64,000 bases of DNA from Karstenula rhodostoma CBS 690.94 (Eukaryota > Ascomycota > Dothideomycetes > Pleosporales > Didymosphaeriaceae), in NCBI GenBank assembly GCA_010093485.1, contig MU001492.1, forward strand, positions 770,228 through 834,227, read 5' to 3'. Both the position numbers and the translations under genes were made by a program. A model generated the notes under the pieces. It was not told the origin of the DNA. It searched no databases and was given only the letters and a program-made list of their open reading frames with translations. Position 1 is the stretch's first letter. Every line of letters begins with the position of its first letter. Of this stretch, positions 42,940 through 54,190 are shown piece after piece.

Positions 42940-45231
42940 ATGGATTCGTTTCGAGGAAGCCATGGTGCCTCCCGGCCAGTGTCGCCAGACCCCTTCGCAG
43001 ACCGCTACGATGCCCACGATGCGCCCTCGGACCCCATCGCCATGCAGTCCCTCTCCGCTACCGCATATCCCTCGCCACGCCTTCGCCGCAGCCCTTCGCC
43101 AGGCGTGTCGCCTCAATGGAGCCCGGAGATCGGCCTGTCGTTCCCGCGCGGCGGCCATAGCTACGAGCCCGTCCGAAGCTCACTGCCGCCGACCGATTCG
43201 CGTGCAGCGTCCTTGTACTCGACCCATTCCCTCGCCTACTATAAGACGAAAGACCAGGAGACCCAACAGCTGGTCGATCGAAGGGCTGGCGAGGTTGCAG
43301 AGTGGGAGGTACACTGGATAACGCCGGCGCTGATGATTGCTCTGTTCGTCGCCGGCGTCGCAGCTGCCGTCGGCCACCACTTCTTCTACATGTCTCTGGA
43401 AGGGAAGCCGTCGACCAACCAGCTAACCATGGTGCGCTATGGCACTGCTCTGGCTTTCTTCGTCAAGAGCGCACTCGTTGGGTCCATTGTCATGTGTTAC
43501 AGGCAGCGTATCTGGCACACCTTTCGAACGCGAGCGTTGACAATTGCCGGCATCGATGGCCTCTTCTCCGCGACTGAAGACCCTACCCAGTTCTTTTACA
43601 ACGGAGAGATGATGATCAACGCCAAGATTGCAACAGTCATGGCAATCTGCAGCTGGCTCATCCCAATCGCCTCCGTCCTGTCGCCCGCTTCCCTTACCTC
43701 GGAAATCACCGTCCTGAAGAACTCAACCCTCTGTCCTCAGGTCGCTACCTTGAACTTTGCAAAGGAAGCAGAATTCGACTTCCGGGGGGAGGGTTCTTAC
43801 GCCGGCTCTTCGTTGGTCTATTACAACACGACCAATTTCGAAGGCGAAGGTGACTACTTTGACTACTATGACCGGCCTTCGCAAAACGCCAAACGCCTTG
43901 TCTTTGCGAGCATGTATCTTAAAGAACCAGCGGTGGGCACTAATGCTTCGATCAACTCGTGTGGAGAGGGCTTCAATTGCACCTACGAAATAAACTTCGA
44001 AGCACCAGGCTACAAGTGCGATCTCTACGCAGACAGCACCCATGCTGATGCTGGCGATACACCTTTCAGCATGGATGTGCTTGCCCCGAAAGGCGACAAT
44101 CTTTACTTTGCCGTTGTCGACCAAGGCGATTACAAGATGCCTCAGACAGAAACCGGTGCACACGGGATCCCCATCAAGAAGCCATTCCCCGAGTCACTCG
44201 GTGTTTTCGACGTGGAACCAACTTTGTGGATAGGCTATGTCATCAACACGCGTCGGCCCTGGCCAGCTGATGCCCCAGAGGAATACAAACGTTGGGGTAC
44301 CGTCCACGAACCAAAGCTCGTTCAGTGCGTGGCCTACCACACAAACTACACCTTCAAGATAGACTACCTGAACTCAAAGCAAAACTACACCCGCATACAA
44401 CGCGACTTCCTGCGACCCATTGTCGACACGACCTTCAACGCGGACTCCCGGAACAGCAGCGAGGGCACCGCCTCCCCATCCTCCAACTTCGTCTCTCCGA
44501 AAGGCGACGTGCAAAACTACAAACGCACAGCCGCCTCCCACGCCATCATGCAGCTCCTACGCAACTTCCTCGGCGGTAGCGTCTCCTACAGTAGAGGTCT
44601 CTACGTCACGAGCTCCGACATCTCCGAAACCAAGCTCGTGGACGCAACGACCCCGTATCCGCAGCAAGACCTCCCCGCCGCGCTACAGGCCCTGTTCGAA
44701 GACATGCTCATCACCCTCCTCTCGGATCCGCTCCTCGTCGTCGCAGACAAGCAATCCGTCTCCTGCACAAAGAACCAGTCCGTAAGCGTGTACAAATACA
44801 AGCGCGAGGGCCTCTGGATCGGGTACGCGTTCGCCGTCGCAGGCGCCTTCGTCTGCCTCGTCATCGGCGGGTGGGCCATCCACCAGAACGGCGTGGCCTC
44901 GGATACCCTGTTCTCGCGTATCCTCGTGACGACGCGGAACCCGACGCTGGATCGGCTGAGCGTTGGCGCCTGCCTGGGCGGTGACCCTTTCCCCAAAGAG
45001 TTGACGCGCACGAAGCTGAGGTTTGGCGTGCTGTTGGAGGAGAATCCGAGGGAGGGCCCGTTGGGCACCGTGGAGCATTGCACGTTTGGGGCCGTGGGCG
45101 AGACCAAGGACATTGTCAAGTTCGGGACGTATGCCGGGTTGAAGAAGTACAGGGCAGACGCCAATCAAGAGCAAGGGCGGTGGGACGAGAAAGAACCTCT
45201 GCTGGAGAAAGAGGGTCTGAGGAGGAGGTGA
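42940..45231 (+). CDS. Four-TM plasma-membrane-type protein with large glycosylated loop, unknown function
   Basis: A single exon of 763 aa. The first ~120 residues are cytosolic, Ser/Pro rich. Membrane segments lie near 127-150, 160-183 and 226-246, followed by a large external domain of about 380 residues with many N-glycosylation sequons (NST, NTT, NAS, NCT, NYT, NSS) and several cysteines. A fourth segment (GYAFAVAGAFVCLVIGGWAI) is near 627-647, then a cytosolic tail. Fungal homologues are commonly annotated formylmethionine deformylase-like, but the deformylase HEXXH motif is absent and the topology is wrong for such an enzyme. I infer a surface membrane protein of unknown role. The start at 42940 is the first ATG in frame. 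Confidence 0.85.
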   Translation: MDSFRGSHGASRPVSPDPFADRYDAHDAPSDPIAMQSLSATAYPSPRLRRSPSPGVSPQWSPEIGLSFPRGGHSYEPVRSSLPPTDSRAASLYSTHSLAYYKTKDQETQQLVDRRAGEVAEWEVHWITPALMIALFVAGVAAAVGHHFFYMSLEGKPSTNQLTMVRYGTALAFFVKSALVGSIVMCYRQRIWHTFRTRALTIAGIDGLFSATEDPTQFFYNGEMMINAKIATVMAICSWLIPIASVLSPASLTSEITVLKNSTLCPQVATLNFAKEAEFDFRGEGSYAGSSLVYYNTTNFEGEGDYFDYYDRPSQNAKRLVFASMYLKEPAVGTNASINSCGEGFNCTYEINFEAPGYKCDLYADSTHADAGDTPFSMDVLAPKGDNLYFAVVDQGDYKMPQTETGAHGIPIKKPFPESLGVFDVEPTLWIGYVINTRRPWPADAPEEYKRWGTVHEPKLVQCVAYHTNYTFKIDYLNSKQNYTRIQRDFLRPIVDTTFNADSRNSSEGTASPSSNFVSPKGDVQNYKRTAASHAIMQLLRNFLGGSVSYSRGLYVTSSDISETKLVDATTPYPQQDLPAALQALFEDMLITLLSDPLLVVADKQSVSCTKNQSVSVYKYKREGLWIGYAFAVAGAFVCLVIGGWAIHQNGVASDTLFSRILVTTRNPTLDRLSVGACLGGDPFPKELTRTKLRFGVLLEENPREGPLGTVEHCTFGAVGETKDIVKFGTYAGLKKYRADANQEQGRWDEKEPLLEKEGLRRR

Positions 45232-45798
45232 AGGATCGAGGGAAGCTGGAAGAAAATATATTTGTGCACGGAAGGAGAGGTTTGGATCTTGCTCTAGGTT
45301 TCGAAAGCACCTACGACCCACGATTGCATATACCCTGGCGCTTAGCATAGCATTTACTGGAGTTTGCTTGACACGCGTTTAGCGTTCACCACAGGACATT
45401 TTTCCATCATTTCAATATCATCTGCAAACATGCAAACGACGCTTGTCTTATCACCAGTGAAGTTTCCGAGGTAGTGCGCATGTGGAAACTTTTGATTCAG
45501 ACGTAAAATAGATACTAACACAACGTTTTCCTTCACATCCACCCTCGTCTCCCGCTCAGATACGACTTCGATAGCTCTGACATGCAGATGATCTTCCGAC
45601 TTCGCCAGCCAGTCAAGTCCTGGAGCAGGTACTCTTCACCTCGGATCAGTCACAGGAAGCGGTGCGTGGTAAGAAGATTGCGAGTCCCACCACAAGACTC
45701 GTTCTCTTCCATTGTTCAACACACCTACTTCTGCTGGAACAGTCGGTCCTTCAGGGTGGCACATCTCTTGGTGGTCCTTCCTCATCCTCCCAATTCTT
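45232..45798. other. Intergenic between convergent genes
   Basis: This is 0.57 kb between the four-TM protein and PAT1 stops. No gene recognised. Confidence 0.5.
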
Positions 45799-48438
45799 TC
45801 AGCCAAGCAATTCCACGTCCAAGCCAATAGCCCTCATGAAGAGATTGACATTGGCAAGACGGGTTCCGGCCATCTCAACCGGGAGAGCCTTGCTCACCGT
45901 CACGGTCTCCATAACGCGATCCTTGACGCCAATGACGAGTCTCTGTTGCTGCTCTGGGCTAGCTCCCACGCCCATGGCAGCAAGGAACTGCCAGATGTAC
46001 ATGTCATCGGTATCGTTGATACCACCTGGGAAAATCACAGGAAGAACCGGCTCCACAGCATCGAACAGACGATTGTAAAGGTCGGCCCACTGTTCCCAGT
46101 CCGTAGCAACTTCTGGAGCAGACTGCTTCAGGAGTTCGGCACGAGAGATAAGAATCGTAAGGAGGGACATGCCAACCTTGCTGCGAGCGACAACATGCAT
46201 GTGCGTTCGGTCGAGGATGAGACCGAGCAAGCCAATAATGATGTTGAGCGGTGATTCGGAGACATGGGCGAACAGCGGTGGGATGACGGTTCCCAGGAAA
46301 AGATCAATCTCCTCGCGCATGGCGGGGCTCAAAGGCTCTTCTGGCGTTGCAGTTCCATGAGATACAACGGAGAGCTGGTCCAGATGCACAACGATCATAG
46401 TGACCACCGTAATGCGCTCTTGCTCGTCGATGTGGGGGAAGATTCGCTGTATCGCCTTCTTTCCCTTTGCATGAGACAAGATGGAGATGAAAGGGTGTGG
46501 AGTGGGCGACCTTTCTGATGTAAGTATGACGAATGGCAAAGATTCACAGCAGGAACTTACTGAGGGTTGATGGGCTCCATGATTTTGAGGTTTTGCCAGA
46601 GCTCTTTGCGCAGAGCCTCGATCTTTGAGCGCCACTCCATGTGCGCTTGAATAGCCTCAGGCGAGCTGTCTTCTCGGATTGGAGGAGGAATCGCTCGGTC
46701 AACATCCTCGATCCTCATCAACGTCATGTAAATCGCCTCGATGTTACGCAGGGTTTGTTTGCGATGGGCAACAGACGACTTGAGGTTCTTGGGGTGCTTA
46801 TCTCCGGTTTCTGTACGCTTGATGTTAAGAAGCGGCCTCGGTGTCTTCGCGTTGCTGAAAGCGATCTTTCCCAGGCTGCCCTCTATGACGAGCTGCTTGC
46901 CCTTGGGCTTCGCCTTTGCCGCCTCAACTGCTCGTTGGACCTGCTGCTCCATGCGCTGCATATGGTTATCTCCATTGCGCCCGTTCCTGCGTGGTCCGAA
47001 CCTGCTATTCGTCTGGAATAGGTAAGTCTGGGCAAACTGGTTTGCAGGCTGATGTGGGTTTTGGCGTGCACCACCGCGAATCTGGCTCATGACATGGTAG
47101 TAGAAGTCCTCGGCGATGGCTGCTTCGGGGCCCCTCTCATCCAAATTTCCAGTCGCGGTCATGAGCTGTTGGAGCTGAATGCGCGTGATGAAGTTTTTGT
47201 CCTGAGGCGTCATCAAGCCGTTATCTTTGGCCAGCAAGGAGATCTTGTGGTTGCGCTTGGCTCGTTTGGCCTCAGCTTCGATATAAGCATCGCGCTCCTC
47301 CTGTGACAGAGCCATGAGCTGCTCTGGATGGGTAATGACCATAGGCGTGAAAGAGGGACCTCGGTTGTGGCCTGATTGAGGGCCACGTGCTCCTGCGTGT
47401 CCAGAGTGCGCGACAGGCTGCCCATGACCGGACAGACGATTCGGATTCTGAAGGATGTGCCTGGGCTGCGAGGGCGGTCGCTGGGGTTGGCCTTGGGGCT
47501 GGACAGGTCTTTGCTGCTGTGATGCAGGTTCATTGGGCTGTCTTTGTCGCTGCAAAATCGTGGGTTGCTGCGGTGGCTGGGTGTGAACGGGCTGGGCAGG
47601 CAATTCGGCATGGGCCTGCGGCTGCCGTAGACCGGACGGGCCTGGATAATGCTGCTGCTGCTGCTGGGGGCGCTGCAAGATCTGCGGCGGGAATTGGCCC
47701 GGGAATCCTGGCATGCCGGGGAACGGCGGCTGTCCCTGGGGAATGGGCTGCGGATAGTGCGATGGCATCGGGGCCTGGGTAGGCGCCATGTGCTGGTGTG
47801 CAGGAGGTGGGGTTGCCTGCACTGGCTGGTTACGCATCATGGCCTCGACCTCCTCAAGGCTCATCATCCTCCTCGAAGGCGCAGGAGCTTGTTGCTGCGG
47901 CTCTGGTTGTTTGTGGGCAGAGGGCTGCTTCGGCTTGAGGCCCCAGATGTCGGCACGCGCCTCCAACTGGGGAATATAGTCGGGGTCATGGTAGCTCTCG
48001 TAACCGGTCCTGGTTGGCTTCGAAGCGTGCGGGATGGGAGGCCTATGCTGCTGGATTTGCTGGTGGGGTGCCGGGTGCCGAACTTGGTAGACCATCTGCT
48101 CTTCTTGCAGCGTGTTTGCAATCTTGGACGTCTGGCCGGCAAAGTCGAAATCCCGTCCGATGTTCTGCTGGGTAGCAGGGCCGCTGCCGAAGGTGTCGTC
48201 ATTGAAGGCATCGTCGGTCTCGTCGAGCTGGTTGCCTAGGCCATCGTACGTCTCCTCGAAATCGATCCTTCACACATGATCAGCATGGTCCCGCGTGTGC
48301 GCGCAGTACGACATACGCATCGTCATCGGCTGCCCCTCCACCGAGGCTGGCGAAGGCATCGTGATGGCCGAAGCCTGGGGCGTTGGTCGAGTGGCCCTTG
48401 TCGCGCGGCAGCGAGGCGTCGAAGCCGAAGAACGACAT
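45799..48438 (-). CDS. PAT1: mRNA decapping activator Pat1
   Basis: Three exons: 48438-48317, 48267-46561 and 46510-45799 (introns 49 and 50 bp), giving 846 aa. The N-terminus MSFFGFDASLP and the acidic IDFEETYDGLGNQLDETDDAFNDDTFG are the Pat1 helicase-binding type. A long Pro/Gln-rich low-complexity region follows, then the conserved mid-region (EDFYYHVMSQIRGG, QLVIEGSLGKIAFSNAKTPRPLLNIK) and the helical C-terminal PatC domain from SPTPHPFISILSHAKGKKAI to the end. Pat1 links deadenylation to decapping with Lsm1-7 and Dhh1 in P-bodies. The acceptor of the second intron is AAAG at 46511; a nearer-consensus CAG four bases earlier would break the frame. Confidence 0.95.
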
Positions 48439-48752
48439 GGTGGGCGATGGGAATGTGGGCGCCGTCGAAGGGAGTTGGGGTACCGGTGGTGGTATCAGCG
48501 ACGGTGGGTTGAGCAGTGACGTGTAGCGAGGGCACAGGTACACGGCGGCGGACGCATCGGGTGGGCACCGTGCGCTGCAGAGGCAAGCTTTCTCTGCGGC
48601 TCACCAGATAGTGATAGTGATAGTGATTGACGATGCGACAGCGAGCGGGGGGTGCAGAGGCGTCGTGGGCGAGAGGCGAGAGCTGCAACTATTCCAAACA
48701 GCCCTTGCCGCTTTGGGGCGTCACGGGGGTCATGCAATTGGACGCGCCCTGC

Positions 48753-48753
<1 letters not shown>

Positions 48754-48808
<55 letters not shown>
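48754..48808. repeat. 7-bp microsatellite (GCACTGA)n
   Basis: Seven perfect GCACTGA units followed by a partial unit. Confidence 0.97.
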
Positions 48809-48820
48809 CTGTATTGCATT

Positions 48821-48845
48821 GCACTGCACTGCACTGCACTGCACT
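48821..48845. repeat. 5-bp microsatellite (GCACT)n
   Basis: Five perfect GCACT units, 12 bp after the 7-bp array and sharing its GCACT core. Confidence 0.95.
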
Positions 48846-49404
48846 GGGTGCTCACCCCCCAGAGTCGTCGGCTGGAGCGGTTCATTCCAGCATCAACTGC
48901 TTCTCTGGCATGCGCCCCGGACCTATGGCCGTCGCGCAGCTTACCACAGGTGTGCGTCAGGGTGTCTCAACTCGGGCCCAGCACCCACCCGTCCTTGCGT
49001 GGCGTTCGCGTCAGCCTCCCCCAACGGTTACTCGGGCCTCCTATTTCACACTTCACATTCTTGCTTGCGCCGGAATTGCTGCGCCCTTCTGCCACTTCTC
49101 GTTGTCTGTCTCTCTCATCCTTTCCAATACACGGCCAACTTGTCGACGTCGCTCCGTGTTCCTTCGTGAGGACTGCTGTGCCACTGCGTCTTTGACACGT
49201 GCGACGACGGGGTCCTGTTATACCAGCTCTGGTCCGCAACCGACGACGTAGCCTCAAGCACCCCAGCCCCAGCTCGCCGTACGCATCCCCCATATAGTCG
49301 CCAAGGTGGAGCGCTCCACGTCGGAGAAGAGTCAGCCTCAAACGAGCCAGCCGTCTGTCCCAAGTTCGCAGCAGCAGCAATCGCAGCAGCAGGCTCGCAG
49401 CACC

Positions 49405-50733
49405 ATGGCCGGCCAGCAGCGCTACCTGCGCTACATCGTCTTCGCTCTCGTTGTATGTTTCTCCCGTCGCATCCAAGGGCGCAACTCGCTGACAGTGTCA
49501 GGCCATCATCCTTCTCCTCTTCATCTCGTCGTCCTCATCCGTCCCATCCGCCCAATGGCCCTCGTACAAGGCCGACCAGACCCAAACGGCCGCAGACCCG
49601 AGCACAAATAAGCCGGCAGTACCCCAGACTGGCGCCGCAAAGGACTCGACCGCAACAACGCCCAACACTGCCAATGAGCTTCCTCCTGCCACTGCAGGTG
49701 GCGAGCGCATGAACGCAACCTTCGTAACCCTTGCCCGCAACTCGGACATCTGGGACATCGCCGAATCCATCCGCCACGTTGAAGACCGTTTCAACCGCAA
49801 GTTCCACTACGACTGGGTTTTCCTCAACGACGATGATTTCAACGACGAGTTCAAGAAGATGACCACCGCGCTTGTGTCTGGCACGGCAAAGTACGGCAAG
49901 ATCCCCAAGGAGCACTGGTCATTCCCCGACTTCATTGACCAAGATCGCGCTGCCAAGGTCCGTGAGGAGATGAAGGAAAAGAAGATCATCTACGGCGACT
50001 CCGTCAGCTACAGGCACATGTGCCGTTACGAATCCGGCTTCTTCTTCCGCCACCCTTTGATGCTGGATTACGAGTGGTACTGGCGCGTTGAGCCCAGCGT
50101 CAAGTTGTTCTGCGACATCAACTATGACACTTTCAAGTTCATGGCCGATAACAAGAAAAAGTACAGCTTCACCCTCAGCTTGTACGAATACGTCGAGACC
50201 ATTCCCACGCTGTGGGATACTGTCAAGAACTTTACCTCCACATACCCTCAGCACGTCGTTGACGGTAACTCGATGAAGTGGCTCAGCGAGGATGATGGAA
50301 AGACGTACAACAACTGCCATTTCTGGTCCAACTTTGAGATTGGTAATCTGAACTGGCTCCGCTCTCAGGCCTACATCGACTACTTCACCTCCCTGGACCA
50401 AGCCGGCGGTTTCTTCTACGAGCGCTGGGGTGATGCGCCTGTCCACTCCATCGCCGCCGCTCTTATGCTCAAGAAGGAGGAAATCCATTTCTTCAACGAC
50501 ATTGCCTATTACCACGTTCCCTTCACCCACTGCCCGACAGGTGAGCAGTATCGCTTGGACCACAAGTGCTCTTGCAATCCAAAGGACAACTTTGACTGGA
50601 ACGGATACAGCTGTAAGTTCACGCTGCATCGCCTAGCAGGATTCAATTCACTAATGGCGAATGTGCAGGTACCGCCCGATACTACGAAGTCAACGGCATG
50701 GAGAAACCAGCAGGGTACGAAAAGGAGCAATAA
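49405..50733 (+). CDS. Alpha-1,2-mannosyltransferase, KRE2/MNT1 family (GT15)
   Basis: Three exons: 49405-49452, 49502-50612 and 50669-50733 (introns 49 and 56 bp), giving 407 aa. It has type II Golgi topology: a short cytosolic tail, a signal-anchor spanning the first splice site (YIVFALV then [13 protein letters not shown]), a Ser/Thr/Pro stem of about 60 residues, then the GT15 domain. Hallmarks are [16 protein letters not shown], the block [44 protein letters not shown] and [19 protein letters not shown]. Family members add alpha-1,2-mannose to N- and O-glycans in the Golgi using GDP-mannose. The last exon supplies CTARYYE and the C-terminus. Confidence 0.95.
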
Positions 50734-51544
50734 TTTCGTAGTTGGTTCTCTTGGCCCAGACACCCGCCCAACAACCACGCCCCCAAAATGAAGTTGATTT
50801 CGACCCCTTGCGCTTCCAGCACACAGTCTTGACTTTTATCGCTGCAAGTGCTCCGCTCTCCGTTTCCGAATCCGTATGGTGGCTGTTTCGACCGATCTTG
50901 GCCTTGGTCTTGTTGACTATTGCTTGCGTTACTTGTGTTGTCAAAAATAGAAGGAGTATTGGCTATGATTAGCAAAACCGGGGGGACATGGTTTCTGGGT
51001 CATCGGGACAGCATACACGGCGTTTCATGGGCCTTTGTATGGGTTTTGGGTTTTGGGTTTTGCCTTCTCACTGTAGATTTTTGTACAAGTTTTTTGGGTG
51101 GACTGACGCTGCTATCTCTAAAACGAATGCTACCCCGTTTGCGGACCTTGCCTTCGTTCTGTTGCACGTCTTGAATGCTCCGCGCCTGAAGCGAGCGAAG
51201 TTGCGTGCATGGCATGTAATTGGTGTTACCTAGCTTTTCTATTGCAGGCTTCGCACCAGTGCGGTTGGTGGCGCTGTGAAGGAGATGCGGGCGATCCACA
51301 ATGCCTGGTGGTGGCGCCTCCACAATGCCTCGGCTGCACCTGACTGACGGGGATCCAAAGCTCGGATGGGGATGACGATCGATGGCTTATGTTGTCGAAT
51401 CACCGCAATTGCGCGACCTATAACCAGAACCGCGCCCTCAATTCCTGTACTTTGCCTCTACCGCTCCATGGCCGATCCATAGCGGCTTGCACAGCTCCGC
51501 AAACAGCCCACCCACCACGATCGCCCCCGTCGTCTACCGCAGCC
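50734..51544. other. Intergenic, no gene recognised
   Basis: This is 0.8 kb between two genes in the same direction. T-rich 3' sequence of the mannosyltransferase is followed by the promoter of the acyltransferase. Confidence 0.5.
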
Positions 51545-54190
51545 ATGCCGTCCACGTCCAAATCGCACATGAGCTCCACGGCGGAGCAAGCGCCCGACCT
51601 CAGCATCACCGCCGACGATGAGGTCCACCTCCACACGGCCGGTTACAACGAGTCCTCGGAGCGCGAAGTCATCAACAGCATGGCGCGCTTCCGGTCCTCG
51701 CCCCTCGACTTCATCCGCGAAGTCTCGCTCCACGTCTCGGGCACAGGATGGCGCTCTTACGACGATGTCATTGGGCAGCCAATCTTCTACTCCGGTTTCT
51801 CGGAGAACATGAAGTCCATGGTGCTCAACAATCCCATGCTCGTCGACAAAGTGCGCCATCTTGCGGAACGCAGAGTGGAAGTGGAGGCAAAAGAGGGGTT
51901 GCTGAGCGAGCATAGCCAGGATAGAGCTGGAAATGGCGACAAGAGGCGGAAGAGGCAGATACAGATCGAGGAGAGCCTCATGGAGGTGTGCGATACAATG
52001 ACGGATAACATGATTTGCAAGATGGAATCAAAACGATTCATTCGCGGCGCGTACTATCTCGCAACACAACTCCTCACCCGCGCTTACCACCAGGGCGTGC
52101 ACGTTTCAAGTGAAGAAGTCCTCCGCCTGCGCGCCGTCGCCGCAAAGGCAGCAAAGTCCAAGCAGGCAATCATCTTCCTCCCTTGCCATCGCTCACACGT
52201 CGATTACGTCTCCCTCCAGATCATTTGCTACCGCCTTGGACTGGCGCTTCCCACCGTGGTCGCAGGCGACAATCTGAATTTCCCTGTTGTTGGAGCATTC
52301 CTCCAACATGCCGGTGCTATGTGGATCCGGCGGAGTTTTGGGCACGATCAGCTATATCAGACACTCGTGCAGGCCTACATAGATACGCTGCTACAGAACG
52401 GGTTCAACCTGGAATGTTTTGTCGAGGGAGGGCGGAGTCGTACGGGCAAGCTTTTGCCGCCCAAGTTCGGAATATTGAGTTATATGCTGGATAGCGTCGC
52501 TAGTGGCAGGGTCGCTGATGCAATCATTTGCCCGGTATTTACTTACTATTGACTTATTCCTTATAACCTAGAAGCTGACCGGAAAAAGGTATCGACCCAA
52601 TACGATAAGGTAATAGAGGTTGAGTGAGTACTACGTGTGCGGGACCAAGACCATGCGCATATGCTAATCGCGAGCAGGTCATACATTAGTGAACTTCTGG
52701 GTCAGCCCAAACCAAAAGAGAACCTCAAAGACTTCCTCTCGTCGTCATCCATACTGTCATTGAAGTTGGGTCGCGTAGACGTCCGCTTCCACGAGCCGTG
52801 GTCTTTGCGAAAGTTTATCGGTGAGCAGCAGGGGCGATCTAGCAAGCTTCCACAACAAATCGATGTCAAGGATCAGCGGACACGCTTGCTACGCACACTC
52901 GGTTTTAAGGTCCTGAGCGAGATCAATGATGTCTCAGTTGTGATGCCGACTGCACTTGTCGGTACTGTTCTTTTGACCTTGAGAGGGCGGGGCGTGGGCA
53001 AGTCGGAGTTGATCAGAAGAGTGGAGTGGTTGAGCGAGCGTGTTAAAGCGCAAGGTGGCAGAGTCGCACATTTTGCCGGAATACCAACGAGCGTGGTGGT
53101 AGAGAGGGCTCTCGAGGTTCTTGGTCCTGGACTTGTAGGTCTGGTGCCTGGACTACCAGAAGACACCTTCTATGCCGTGGATAGGTACGTGAACCTTCCT
53201 TCCTTCCTTCCTTCAACCTTCCATCATCGATGAGGGCTGTTGCTAATGGTTATATACAGATTCCAGCTCTCCTTTTATCGCAACATGACCATACACCTCT
53301 TCATTCTCCAATCCCTCGTCTCCGCCGCCCTATATACCTCTGTGAAACAAGGTGGCTCTCCCTCTCAACAACGCATTTCTTTCGCCGCTCTCCGCGATCA
53401 AGTATCGTTCCTCTCGCAGCTATTCCGTGGCGAGTTCATCTTTCCAACCGAAGGCCTCGAATTCAACCTTGCCAAGACACTCGCACTTCTTGAAGCCGAC
53501 AATGTCATCAAAGTCACGCGAGATCCGAACAACCGCGAAATCGTAGAATGGGTCGAGCTGAGCGACCAGGAACGCGAGCAAGGCCGCGAGGACTTTGATT
53601 TCTACTGTTTCCTGATATGGCCGTTCATCGAAGCGGCATGGCTGGGTGCAATTAGCTTGCTGATGCTGACGCCGCCAGTGGGCGTCGAAGCAAAGGAAAG
53701 TTGGCTGCCGATGAAGAATGTGCAGGATGTGGCGCAGGTCTTGGGCAAGACGTTGTACCACCAGGGTGACCTTTCCTACTTTGAAGCAGTGAACAAAGAG
53801 ACGCTGAAGAACACGTATCAGAGGTTTGAAGAAGAGGGCATGATTCTTGTCGCCAAGTCCAAGGAGAAGAACACGCCAACTACGATCAGGTTGGCGGATG
53901 AATGGCTTCCCTCGAGAGACGCGAAGGGCAGCGTGAAGGCTAAAGGCCCGCTTTGGACATTTGCGGAGAGGGTCAGCATTTCGAGAAGGGAGGGCAAGAA
54001 CCGGAGGGATGGCGCGACTGTGCAGACTAGGGTGTTGAGCCTCGCTGATAGGGTGGGGACTGAGTTGTGGGAGGAGAGGAACACGTTAGGTACGAGGGGG
54101 GCGAGGGACAAGGAGGCAGAAAGCGCGGCGGCGAAGGCGAAGAAGAGAAGAGGCAAGACGAAGTTGGCCGTCCCTGCGTCAAGACTTTAG
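51545..54190 (+). CDS. Glycerol-3-phosphate/dihydroxyacetone-phosphate acyltransferase (GNPAT/PlsB type)
   Basis: Four exons: 51545-52534, a 35-nt exon 52589-52623, 52678-53184 and 53260-54190 (introns 54, 54 and 75 bp), giving 820 aa. Acyltransferase motif I is HRSHVDY near residue 214 (HX4D), motif II is around GAMWIRRSFG and motif III is EGGRSRTGK near 293. VSTQYDKVIE is encoded by the tiny second exon. The layout and C-terminal extension match the PlsB/GNPAT group rather than the small yeast Gat1/Gat2 enzymes. The product should acylate the sn-1 position of G3P or DHAP. The C-terminus ASRL ends in SRL, a consensus PTS1, so peroxisomal import is inferred, as for animal GNPAT. Confidence 0.92.

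Larger units (their letters stand above)
48439..49404. other. Divergent intergenic region, PAT1 / KRE2-type gene
   Basis: The region is 0.97 kb and carries two adjacent tandem repeats (48754-48808 and 48821-48845). The part next to the mannosyltransferase start is CAG-rich. No extra gene recognised. Confidence 0.5.

Noticed and set aside
48754..48845. CRISPR-like array
   Set aside because: Units are 5 and 7 bp without spacers; these are simple tandem repeats in a eukaryotic genome.
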